Origin: Pilimelia terevasa
Lineage (GTDB): Bacteria > Actinomycetota > Actinomycetes > Mycobacteriales > Micromonosporaceae
DNA length: 64,000 nt
Reading direction: 5' to 3'
Assembly: GCF_014647915.1 (NCBI RefSeq)
Contig: NZ_BMQC01000015.1
Span: 1-64,000, forward strand
A model generated the notes under the pieces. That model was not told where the DNA came from, made no database searches, and worked only from the letters and a program-made list of their open reading frames with translations. How positions within the stretch are numbered: the stretch's first letter is position 1; each line of letters starts with the position of its first letter. Shown here one piece after another: positions 55,236 through 62,600 of the stretch. Both the position numbers and the translations under genes were made by a program.

Positions 55236-55271
55236 GAAATCAATGCGAGTCAATGCGTCGCCTGAACGGTC

Positions 55272-55289
55272 TCGGACAGTGCTGTCCGA
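55272..55289. promoter_or_regulatory. Inverted repeat TCGGACAG-TG-CTGTCCGA
   Basis: Perfect 8-bp arms around TG, about 100 bases upstream of the protease start. The right arm overlaps the first copy of the TGTCCGATATAT repeat, so it may belong to the element boundary rather than to a promoter. Confidence 0.5.
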
Positions 55290-55294
55290 TATAT
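55283..55294 (+). repeat. Left copy of direct repeat TGTCCGATATAT
   Basis: A 12-base word identical to 56762-56773, same strand. AT-rich words of this length are very rare here, so two copies 1.48 kb apart bounding a compositionally odd patch suggest element ends. Confidence 0.6.
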
Positions 55295-55404
55295 TATTTA
55301 AGTTCTAAATATTAGTAATCGAACAGGTGGCCAGCCTGTCGCCGTCACTGGCGCTTCCCCCTGTCCTTGCGAGGTCGGCAACCCGATCCCTCATCCGGTT
55401 GGGC

Positions 55405-55727
55405 TCAGTTCATCTCCGGCGCCACCGCAGGTCGGCTACGTACCTCGTTCCGGCCGAGCCGTGTGGAGATCGCGACCCTTGTTCCCGCCTTCACCGTGCC
55501 GAGCAGTGAGCTGAGCGCCCCTCGCTGTTCCTTTGTAATCTTGGATGTGAACGACGCCGACGGGGCTGGCGTGGTGGGCGCAGCCGTGGACGGCGGGAGC
55601 CCAGCGACAACCAGTCGCCCTCGTCGTAGCGCCTGTCGCCGACGGCTGTCACAGTGACGAGGATGCTGCCCTGCCCTGTGCGCCATTCCTTCTCGCGCAG
55701 GATCAGCACGTCACCCCGGCGGAGCAT
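55405..55727 (-). pseudogene. Small gene with apparent frameshift
   Basis: Two overlapping frames on the minus strand look like halves of one protein. The upstream half begins MLRRGDVLILREKEWRTGQG and has natural composition to GDWLSLG (55727 to about 55600). After that point the same frame becomes Arg-rich nonsense, while the +1/-1 neighbour frame continues as a plausible protein (PPSTAAPTTPAPS...KEQRGALSSLLGTVKAG) to a TGA at 55405. A single-base indel near 55600 would join them into about 107 residues. It could be a pseudogene, sequencing error or programmed frameshift. Confidence 0.45.
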
Positions 55728-56002
55728 CGGAGCGGCCTCCTTGTTGTGCGAGCGGGGGTGGGGCGAGGTGCTTGTCCGCTACGCTGCTCGCGTCCATGAG
55801 CCCCGTCCCGAGCAGGTACAGGTGGCGCGACGGAAGACTTCTGACCCCAGTTCTGTGCAGCGGTCTTCCTGGCGGCGTGACGACGCCCAGCGTGTCCGGG
55901 CCTGGCTCAGCCCTGACACCTTCGACCAGCTCGGCGACTGCACCGCGCCGCCGACTACGCACGCCTCGTGGATCAGGTCCTCACCCTTGGGAGCGTCAAG
56001 AA

Positions 56003-56692
56003 GTGACTGAACGCCCGTACGTCCTGCTGTCCTGCGCCGTGTCGATCGACGGTTACCTGGACGACGCCACCGACAAGCGCCTGCTGCTGTCCAACGGCGA
56101 GGACCTCGACCGGGTCGACGCAGTGCGCGCCACCTGTGACGCCGTCCTGGTCGGCGCGAACACCATCCGGCGGGACAACCCCCGGCTCCTCGTGCGCTCG
56201 CAGGAACGGAGGGACCAGCGGACCACCGCCGGCCGGACGTCCTCCCCGCTGAAGGTGACGATCACTGAGCGCGGAGCCGTGGACGCTGGTGCCGCGTTCT
56301 TCACCTCGGGCGAGGACGGCAAAGTCGTCTACACCTCTACTCCGGCCCACAGCGCGGTCGCTGAGCGCCTGGGCGCCGTCGCTGACGTGGTGGACGCCGG
56401 AGAACCGTTCTCCTTCGGCCGCGTCCTGGACGACCTCGCCGGCCGCGGCGTCAGGCGCCTCATGGTCGAAGGCGGCAGCACCATGCACACACAGTTCCTC
56501 ACCCACGGCCTCGCCGACGAACTGCACCTCGTCATCGCGCCGTTCTTCGTCGGCGACTCCGCCGCACCTCGGTTCGTCACGGACGGTCAGTTCCCGGCGA
56601 ACAGCGGCAACCAGGCACGCCTCCTGGAGAACCGCGCCATCGGCGACTGCATCCTCCTGCGATACGGGCTGTCGAACCGGGCGACCGACTAG
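56003..56692 (+). CDS. RibD C-terminal/dihydrofolate-reductase-like reductase
   Basis: A 229-residue protein of the RibD_C (bifunctional deaminase-reductase C-terminal) family. GTG 56003 (VTERPYVLLS). Signatures: AVSIDGYLDD, DAVLVGANTIRRDNPRLLVR, RRLMVEGGSTMHTQFL and DELHLVIAPFFVGD. It likely uses NADPH to reduce a ribosylaminopyrimidine or pterin-like substrate. No deaminase domain or riboflavin operon is present. Base composition is less GC-biased than its neighbours, and the patch is bounded by TGTCCGATATAT repeats, suggesting acquisition. Confidence 0.88.
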   Translation: MTERPYVLLSCAVSIDGYLDDATDKRLLLSNGEDLDRVDAVRATCDAVLVGANTIRRDNPRLLVRSQERRDQRTTAGRTSSPLKVTITERGAVDAGAAFFTSGEDGKVVYTSTPAHSAVAERLGAVADVVDAGEPFSFGRVLDDLAGRGVRRLMVEGGSTMHTQFLTHGLADELHLVIAPFFVGDSAAPRFVTDGQFPANSGNQARLLENRAIGDCILLRYGLSNRATD

Positions 56693-56761
56693 GTCATCCG
56701 GCCCGCTCAGGGCCAACGTCAGCCACTGCTGGCTGCCGGGCAGCCAGACGGCCTTGCGCGA

Positions 56762-56773
56762 TGTCCGATATAT
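56762..56773 (+). repeat. Right copy of direct repeat TGTCCGATATAT
   Basis: Identical to 55283-55294. A short inverted repeat GTCCTG-T-CAGGAC (56790-56802) lies 16 bases beyond it, between the convergent RibD_C and msrB genes, and may serve as a weak terminator. Confidence 0.6.
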
Positions 56774-56812
56774 GACTCATATGCGGAGCGTCCTGTCAGG
56801 ACACCGGGCGCG

Positions 56813-57250
56813 TCACGGCGTGTCCGGGGCGGGGTGGAAGGTCAGTGAGACGCTGTTGATGCAGTACCGCGTGTTCTCCGGTGTCAGACCTTCGCCGTGG
56901 AACACGTGACCCAGGTGGGAGTCGCAGTGCGCGCACCGGCACTCGGTGCGGACCGTGCCGTGGCTGCGGTCCTCCAGCAGCCGGACCGTCTCGGGGACCG
57001 CCCGGTCGAAGCTCGGCCACCCGCAGCCGGAGTCGAACTTCGCCGCGCTGGCGAACAGCTCCCGCCCGCACCCCCGGCACGCGTACCGCCCCGCGGCGCT
57101 GTGGTGGACGAATGCGCCGGTGAAGGGCCGCTCCGTGCCGCCCTCGCGCAGCACCCGGAACTCCTCCTCGTCGAGCCGGACCCGCCACTCCTGCGGAGTG
57201 CGGGGAAGTGGCGACGCTGCCCCGCCCGGGGCATCCGAAGGTGTGGTCAT
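56813..57250 (-). CDS. msrB: Peptide-methionine (R)-S-oxide reductase
   Basis: A 145-residue MsrB that reduces methionine-R-sulphoxide in proteins. Two CxxC zinc pairs (CRGCGREL, CAHCDSH), the substrate-binding GWPSFDRA and HLGHVF, and the catalytic Cys in RYCINSVSL. ATG 57250. It lies just outside the repeat-bounded patch. In Streptomyces and Mycobacterium msrB is near chdC, so it may be a displaced member of that neighbourhood. Confidence 0.96.
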   Translation of the reverse strand: MTTPSDAPGGAASPLPRTPQEWRVRLDEEEFRVLREGGTERPFTGAFVHHSAAGRYACRGCGRELFASAAKFDSGCGWPSFDRAVPETVRLLEDRSHGTVRTECRCAHCDSHLGHVFHGEGLTPENTRYCINSVSLTFHPAPDTP

Positions 57251-57422
57251 GCGTCCACCGTAGTGCCCCGTTCGTGAATCACCCAGCCGCCTTGATGTCG
57301 GAATGGAGCAAAATGTCGTTGCGCTGATGGAGCCCGTCGGCGTCCGCCAACCAGGTGGATCCCCGCCGGTGTCGGCATCGTCCTCGGGTGTTCCCGCCCG
57401 ACAGAAACGAACGGATCCGTTC

Positions 57423-57806
57423 ATGTCCAGTCGTGTGCGTCTCGCCGCGTTCGCGGTCGCCGGTGCGGCCGCCCTCAGTGTCGCCTGGCTCGTCCCCGCG
57501 GCATCCGCCGCGCCGAGCGGCGCGGACCCCGCCGCCGTGGCGCCCGCCGCCGCGGGTGCCCAGGCCGTCCCGGGCCGGGGCGGCCCCCGGGGCTACCCGA
57601 CCAGCTACCCCACCCCCACCCCGAGCGGCCAGGGCCGCCCGTCGCCCCTCCCGTCCGGGGTGAGCCCCGGCGAGGCCCCGGCCCCGGGACCGGCCGGCGG
57701 CGCGCTGCCGGTCACCGGCGTGCCGGTGGTCGCCGTGATCCTGGTCGGCGGCCTGCTGGCCGGCGGCGGCGTCATGCTCCGGTACGCGGTGCGCCGACGC
57801 CACTGA
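57423..57806 (+). CDS. Small LPXTG (LPVTG)-anchored surface protein
   Basis: A 127-residue protein with a signal peptide (about 1-30), a Pro/Gly/Ser/Thr-rich disordered middle (YPTSYPTPTPSGQGR), then a sorting signal: LPVTG, hydrophobic helix (VPVVAVILVGGLLAGGGVML) and basic tail RYAVRRRH. Sortase would cleave between Thr and Gly and link it to peptidoglycan. ATG 57423; the ribosome-binding site is weak. No adjacent sortase gene. Confidence 0.8.
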   Translation: MSSRVRLAAFAVAGAAALSVAWLVPAASAAPSGADPAAVAPAAAGAQAVPGRGGPRGYPTSYPTPTPSGQGRPSPLPSGVSPGEAPAPGPAGGALPVTGVPVVAVILVGGLLAGGGVMLRYAVRRRH

Positions 57807-57853
57807 AGTTCGTTCGCCCCGTGGCCCCTGTGCCGGTGACGTAGGGTCACCGC

Positions 57854-58861
57854 ATGGGGGCCACGCCTGCGGAAATCGTCGAGGTCGCGGGCCGGGACGT
57901 CCGGCTCAGCAGCCCGGACAAGGTCATGTTCCCGGAGCGCGGCTACACCAAGCGCGACGTGTTCTCGTACTACCTCGCCGTCGGCGACGGCATCCTGCGT
58001 GCCCTGCACCGCCGCCCCACGATGCTGCAACGCTTCCCCGACGGGGTGGGCGGCGAGATGTTCTTCCAGAAGCGGGTGCCGGCCAAGGGCGTGCCGCCGT
58101 GGCTGGAGACGGCGCGGATCGCCTTCCCCAGCGGCCGGACCGCCGACGAGCTGTGCCCCGCCGACCTGGCCCACGTCGCGTGGGCCGCCCAGATGGGTAC
58201 CGTCGTCTTCCACCCCTGGCCGGTGCGCGCGGCCGACGTGGACCGGCCCGACGAGCTGCGCATCGACCTGGACCCCCAGCCGGGCACCGACTTCGCCGAC
58301 GCCGTGGTCGTCGCGGGCGAGCTGCGGGCGCTGCTCGACGACCTGGGCTGGACCGGCTACCCGAAGACCTCCGGCGGCCGCGGCGTCCACGTGTACGTGC
58401 GGATCCGGCCGGACTGGACCTTCGTCGACGTGCGCCGGGCGGCCATCGCCCTGGCCCGGGCGATCGAGCGCCGCCGGCCCGACCTGGTCACCACCAGGTG
58501 GTGGAAGGAGGAGCGCGGCGAGAAGGTGTTCGTCGACTACAACCAGATGGCCCGGGACCGGACCATCGCCTGCGCGTACTCACTGCGGGCCAACGCGCGG
58601 GCCACGGTCTCCGCCCCGGTGAGCTGGGCGGAGCTGGGTTCGGTGACCCCGGACGACTTCGACCTGCGGACCGTCCCGCCGCGCCTCGCCGAGCGCGACC
58701 CGCACGCGGGGATCGACGAGGTGGCCCACGATCTGGCGCCCCTGCTGGAGTGGGCTGACCGCGACGCGCACGGCGGAAGCGGCGACCTGCCGTACCCGCC
58801 GGACTACCCGAAGATGCCGGGCGAGCCCAAGCGGGTCCAGCCCAGCCGGGCGAAGTCTTAG
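57854..58861 (+). CDS. LigD-type polymerase/primase domain protein
   Basis: A 335-residue stand-alone LigD polymerase domain (archaeo-eukaryotic primase fold) of non-homologous end joining. Motifs: SPDKVMFPERGYTKRDV, the metal pair in RIDLDPQPG (about 136-143), KTSGGRGVHVYV and VFVDYNQMARDRTIACAYS. The ligase and nuclease domains of full LigD are absent and no Ku gene is in the window. ATG 57854. The last 22 residues are duplicated at 59682-59759 beyond the next gene. Confidence 0.93.
   Translation: MGATPAEIVEVAGRDVRLSSPDKVMFPERGYTKRDVFSYYLAVGDGILRALHRRPTMLQRFPDGVGGEMFFQKRVPAKGVPPWLETARIAFPSGRTADELCPADLAHVAWAAQMGTVVFHPWPVRAADVDRPDELRIDLDPQPGTDFADAVVVAGELRALLDDLGWTGYPKTSGGRGVHVYVRIRPDWTFVDVRRAAIALARAIERRRPDLVTTRWWKEERGEKVFVDYNQMARDRTIACAYSLRANARATVSAPVSWAELGSVTPDDFDLRTVPPRLAERDPHAGIDEVAHDLAPLLEWADRDAHGGSGDLPYPPDYPKMPGEPKRVQPSRAKS
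58793..58861 (+). repeat. First copy of the duplicated LigD 3' end
   Basis: Encodes YPPDYPKMPGEPKRVQPSRA and the stop of the LigD-type gene. A 22-base core (58797-58818) is identical to 59686-59707; the flanks are similar but diverged. Confidence 0.8.
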
Positions 58862-58926
58862 GTCCGCTGAGGACAACGGCACAGACGTTCCCGCTGTTAG
58901 CCTTCTTCCACTTGGGAGGCGGACAT

Positions 58927-59658
58927 ATGGCGCGGAACAACAGACGTGACGGCGGCGAGATCAACCTGGTGTTGCATCGTGCGGTTGGTACCCGAGCGCG
59001 TCGATGGCTGCTAGCGGTCACTGTGGGACTGGGTGTGCTGGCGGCGGCGGCTGTGCCGATGGACCCCGCCATGCGAAGTTTCGCCGGCATCGCCGGACCG
59101 GTCCAGCAGCTCATGTCGGTAACCCTGCCGTTCGTCGGCGTCCTGCTCGTTCACGACTTACACCGCGCTCCTGCTTCCGTGCGCTCCACCCTCGGGGCGG
59201 CTGGTGTGTATGCGACCGGGATCGCCCTGCTGGGCGCGCTGCTCAGCGCGGCGGCGCTCGCGTTGGTGCCGCCTGGCGCCTCGGTTCACCCGTGGCAGGA
59301 CGCCGTCGTGATCGGGGTAGGCGGCGTGCTTGTCCAGGTCGTGGCGCAGCTGACCGGAACCGCGTGCGGACTGCTGTTGCGTTCCCGGGTCGCCGCGTGT
59401 GTCGCGACCCTCCTGCCGATGGCGCTGTGGGGGCTGCTCGGCCTCGCCGAACCGCTGTACTTCGTACGCGACTACCTGACGCCGTTCGGCATGGTGCTCC
59501 AGCTGCTAGGCGGAACGATGACGGCGCTGAGCTGGGCGATGTGGCCGCTGATGGTCTTGATCTGGGGGGTGGGGCTCAATGTTCTCGGCGTGCGCGCCCT
59601 GCGCCGCGAGAATGTCCGCCGGTCGTCGACCCGCTCGGACGCGGCGAACCAGCGTTGA
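58927..59658 (+). CDS. Six-helix membrane protein (ABC-2 permease-like)
   Basis: A 243-residue membrane protein (MARNNRRDGG) with about six helices: WLLAVTVGLGVLAAAAV, LMSVTLPFVGVLLVHD, GIALLGALLSAAALALV, VVIGVGGVLVQVVAQ, VAACVATLLPMALWGLLGL and WAMWPLMVLIWGVGLNVLG. The layout resembles ABC-2-type permeases but no ATPase is nearby. ATG 58927 follows GGAGGCGG. Its codon use is less GC-biased than that of flanking genes. It lies exactly between the two copies of the LigD 3' end. Confidence 0.75.
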   Translation: MARNNRRDGGEINLVLHRAVGTRARRWLLAVTVGLGVLAAAAVPMDPAMRSFAGIAGPVQQLMSVTLPFVGVLLVHDLHRAPASVRSTLGAAGVYATGIALLGALLSAAALALVPPGASVHPWQDAVVIGVGGVLVQVVAQLTGTACGLLLRSRVAACVATLLPMALWGLLGLAEPLYFVRDYLTPFGMVLQLLGGTMTALSWAMWPLMVLIWGVGLNVLGVRALRRENVRRSSTRSDAANQR

Positions 59659-59681
59659 GAAGTGGGTGTAGGTCTGCGGGA

Positions 59682-59759
59682 TACTCGCCGGACTACCCGA
59701 AGATGCCCGGCGAGCCGCCCCGGGTGCAGCCGTCCCGGAAGAACAGCGCCAACTGGTAG
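59682..59759 (+). repeat. Orphan second copy of the LigD C-terminal coding end
   Basis: Encodes YSPDYPKMPGEPPRVQPSRK...NSANW and a TAG stop, in frame, without any upstream gene body. Similar to the LigD tail 0.9 kb upstream, with diverged final residues. Confidence 0.85.
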
Positions 59760-59770
59760 CCGGAGCCGGC

Positions 59771-60568
59771 TCAGGCGTACCGGTCGAACTGCTCCACCTG
59801 GGACTGGTGCTCGGAGTCGGTGAAACCCACCGACCGGTAGACCCGGATCGCGGAGTAGTCGGGATCGGCCACCATCACCAGCGTGCCCGCGTCCAGCTCG
59901 GCGAAGCCGTACTGACTCACCCGGTGTACCAGCGTCCCCGCCAGACCCCGTCCGCGCAGGTCCGGATGGGTCTGGACGCTCTGGAAACGGGCCAGACCCG
60001 GGCTGGCCCTGAACAAGCCCATCGCCGAGGCGAGGCGTCCGTCCACGAAGGCGCCCCACCAGGCGCCGTGGCCGGCCTCGACCAGGCCTCGTTCGTAGGC
60101 CGCCTTGCGGTGGGCGAAGACAAGGTACTCCGGCGGGGAGATCTCGTCGTTGCAGGCAACCGCGAGCGCTACCCGCTGCGCCCAGTCGTCGTCGGTGACC
60201 AGCGGACGGTACTGCGCCGTACGGTCCGGCCGTGGTGGCTCGTGCACCGCCTGAGCGGTCATCACCGCCCCCCTGTTGAGGGCCAGCCCCGCGCGTACCA
60301 GCGGCGCGAGGTCGGCGGACTGGTCGTGCACGCCGTCGACGCCGAACGTCCGGTGCCTGCTGTCCGGGAACCGTGCGTCGCTGGCCGCCAGCAGCTCGTC
60401 CATGTCGGCTGGAGCCGGTGGCCGTGCCAGCAGCGTGAAGTTGCCCCAGTGGAAGGTGGGATTACCCGGCGTGCGGACCACCAGGTAGGAGCCGTGGTCT
60501 TCGATCTGACTGCCGCCCCACCGCAGCAGGGCCAGGTCGGTGCGGAAAGCCAGCGAGCGAACGTCCAT
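59771..60568 (-). CDS. GNAT-family N-acetyltransferase
   Basis: A 265-residue two-lobed GNAT. The C-terminal lobe has the acetyl-CoA motif VQTHPDLRGRGLAGTLVHRV and the terminal YRSVGF. The N-terminal half is divergent, with GNFTLLARPPAPADMDELL. ATG 60568. Ends 12 bases from the orphan LigD tail (convergent). Substrate unknown. Confidence 0.9.
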   Translation of the reverse strand: MDVRSLAFRTDLALLRWGGSQIEDHGSYLVVRTPGNPTFHWGNFTLLARPPAPADMDELLAASDARFPDSRHRTFGVDGVHDQSADLAPLVRAGLALNRGAVMTAQAVHEPPRPDRTAQYRPLVTDDDWAQRVALAVACNDEISPPEYLVFAHRKAAYERGLVEAGHGAWWGAFVDGRLASAMGLFRASPGLARFQSVQTHPDLRGRGLAGTLVHRVSQYGFAELDAGTLVMVADPDYSAIRVYRSVGFTDSEHQSQVEQFDRYA

Positions 60569-60654
60569 CTCCCGAATCTAGGCGCACCGCGGCCATCTCG
60601 GCGACGATAGGCACTGCAGGGTAGACCGCTGCCGAGGTCGCCGGGAAGCCCGGG

Positions 60655-61263
60655 TCAGCAGGGCTCGGTGCGGGCGCCGATGCGGCTCTCGCTCCAGTGC
60701 ACCCCGTTGAGCTGGGTGGCGTCCTCGGTGGTGAACAGCATCCGCTCGGTGAGCGTCACCGTCGCCCGGCCGCATGCGCCGGTCAGCGGCGCGGGGAACC
60801 GGTGCTCCAGCACCACCTCGTCGTCCAGCGGCGCCGCGAGGTCCTTGACCACCGTCTCGTACGGCGCGGCCCCGCCGCCGAACTCGACCTTGGCCGTACT
60901 GGTCAGCGTCGACCGCGGCGAGATGTACCGGTTCTGGGTGTGGGCGGCGCCGTCGAGCACCACCCGGCGCCCCGCTCCCGGGTCGAGCTGGATAGTGGCG
61001 GCGCAGGTGGCGTCGTCGCGGGGTCGGGGCGGGCTGAAGATCGGACCGAGTTCGGCCCGGAACCTCTCCGAGCCCACGACCAGGTTGCCGTCGCTGACGG
61101 AGACCCTGAGGTCGGCCCTGGTGCACTTCGACCCGCGGACAGAGACGGAGCCGATCCCGATCGGATCGGCGGCGGCGCGCGCGGCGGCAGCCGGGACGCC
61201 GGACAGGACGGTGGCGGCGGCGGAGACGACGAGAGCGGCAGGGAGCAGTCCGAAGCGGCGCAC
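60655..61263 (-). CDS. Secreted four-cysteine protein (DUF4360-like), copy 1
   Basis: A 202-residue exported protein. GTG 61263 with AAAGG upstream; signal peptide about 1-28. Beta-rich mature domain. Four cysteines lie in GSKCTRAD, ATCAATIQ, GACGRATV and the C-terminal EPC. The order of Cys matches a second protein at the right edge (63426 onward), so the two are likely paralogues with two disulphides each. Similar to DUF4360-type secreted proteins; function unknown. Confidence 0.78.
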   Translation of the reverse strand: MRRFGLLPAALVVSAAATVLSGVPAAAARAAADPIGIGSVSVRGSKCTRADLRVSVSDGNLVVGSERFRAELGPIFSPPRPRDDATCAATIQLDPGAGRRVVLDGAAHTQNRYISPRSTLTSTAKVEFGGGAAPYETVVKDLAAPLDDEVVLEHRFPAPLTGACGRATVTLTERMLFTTEDATQLNGVHWSESRIGARTEPC

Positions 61264-61688
61264 GTGGCATCGGCCTTTCGTGGTGGGGACGGCGGAACCC
61301 GCGCGGCAGCGCCGGTTGGCCGGAGCATAGGAGCGCGGCCGCTGTCCCCGACATTGATCTGTCGGATGCCGGACAGCCGGCCGGCGCGGACAACCGAGGG
61401 CGTCGGCGCGCACACGAAACGACGGGCGGTCAAGCGAGCCGCCGACGTGACCACTGCGCAAACGTATAGATTTGCTTCTTTATCTAACGATGTCTGAGTC
61501 GTACTATTGGGGCACCAGGGACTGCCGGATACAGGTAGCTGTTTAGTGGTCCCGAATAAACGTCGATGAGCCTGTCGCGCTTCTGTCGTGCTGTGGGGGC
61601 GAGCTGACCGGACATCGTTTCCGGCCCGTGGGTCTGTCCGGGGAATTTGTGGTTCGCCTGAAGAAGTGCGCACGAGAAAGGGATCTTC
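61264..61688. other. Divergent intergenic region before the thioredoxin-like gene
   Basis: A 425-base region serving two divergent exported-protein genes. Positions 61455-61560 are markedly AT-richer, with an inverted GCAAA-N8-TTTGC (61458-61475) and TATCTAACGA, the likely promoter zone. No gene is seen. Confidence 0.45.
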
Positions 61689-62567
61689 ATGGAGTTTTCC
61701 GGGATGACGCGCGTGGTGAGGGCGGCCCTGTCGGGCGTTGTCGTCGGCGCGATGCTGTGCGGCGGCGCGGCCGCTGCCGCCGCGCCCGTGTCCGCGAGCC
61801 CTGCGACAGTCTCCGCAGGTCCGCCGCTCGAAGTGGACGTCACCGCCGCGAACTGGGACCAGGTGGCCCAGTACTCGGCCGAGAAGCCGGTGGTCCTCGA
61901 CTTCGGGGCCGAGCTGTGTCTGGGCTGCAAGGAGATCGCCAAGGACCTGCACGGGATCGTGCAGCAGGACGGCGGCGCCTGGATGGTCGGCAGCGTCGAC
62001 AGGGACGCCTACCCGGAGCTGCACGCCAGGCTCAATGTGACCACGCTGCCCACCCTGGTCGTCCTGCGCAACGGTAAGGAGCAGAGCGCCGTCGTGCCGC
62101 GGTTCACCGGGTACGCCGGCGGCTCCAAGGAGTGGACGAAACTGTGGCGCTGGATCCAGGACGTGAAGAACGGCGACTACCCGCCCGCCATGCCGGCGGA
62201 CCCCAACATCGAGATCCCGGTGACCACCGGGAACATCGAGGAGGTGCTGAGGGAGTCGGGCAGGAGGCTGGTCGTCCTCGAATTCGGCGCGCCCTGGTGC
62301 AGCGCGTGCAAGGAACTGAGGCCGCACATGCAGAAGTTCGCCAAGGACGACGCCGGCCGGTGGCTGCTCGGACAGGTGAACGGCGACGCCTCGCCGGAGT
62401 TGAACAGCCGTTTCCAGATCAAGGGGTACCCGAGCCTGCTCGCCCTGCGCAACGGGCGCGAGGTCGGCCGGAAGTTGGGCTACAACGGCGACCCCCGCAC
62501 GTACCGCACCTGGGTCGATTCCCTGCTCGCGGGAAGGGCTAACGCGGGGGTCCACGTGACCGGCTGA
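61689..62567 (+). CDS. Secreted tandem thioredoxin-domain protein
   Basis: A 292-residue exported protein. Signal peptide about 1-37. Two thioredoxin folds: the first (about 48-155) has the active-site pair FGAELCLGCKE and cis-Pro TTLPTLVV; the second (about 175-285) has FGAPWCSACKE and cis-Pro KGYPSLLAL. Linked by an acidic/proline segment. Both CxxC sites are intact but differ (CLGC, CSAC), so one may be donor and the other acceptor. ATG 61689 with AAAGGGA. It could oxidise or isomerise secreted Cys proteins such as its neighbours. Confidence 0.88.
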   Translation: MEFSGMTRVVRAALSGVVVGAMLCGGAAAAAAPVSASPATVSAGPPLEVDVTAANWDQVAQYSAEKPVVLDFGAELCLGCKEIAKDLHGIVQQDGGAWMVGSVDRDAYPELHARLNVTTLPTLVVLRNGKEQSAVVPRFTGYAGGSKEWTKLWRWIQDVKNGDYPPAMPADPNIEIPVTTGNIEEVLRESGRRLVVLEFGAPWCSACKELRPHMQKFAKDDAGRWLLGQVNGDASPELNSRFQIKGYPSLLALRNGREVGRKLGYNGDPRTYRTWVDSLLAGRANAGVHVTG

Positions 62568-62600
62568 CCCCGACGGCCCCCCCGCCTAGCATGGGGAGCC

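Larger units (their letters stand above)
55173..56002. other. Lower-GC intergenic and decayed region
   Basis: An 830-base stretch without an intact gene. The left 150 bases are AT-rich (TATATTATTTAAGTTCTAAATATTAG near 55290-55316, given here in pieces as TATATTATTTAAG and TTCTAAATATTAG). It contains the left copy of a 12-base repeat, a broken minus-strand small gene (55405-55727) and a fragment of coding-like sequence reading towards the RibD-C gene. Confidence 0.6.
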
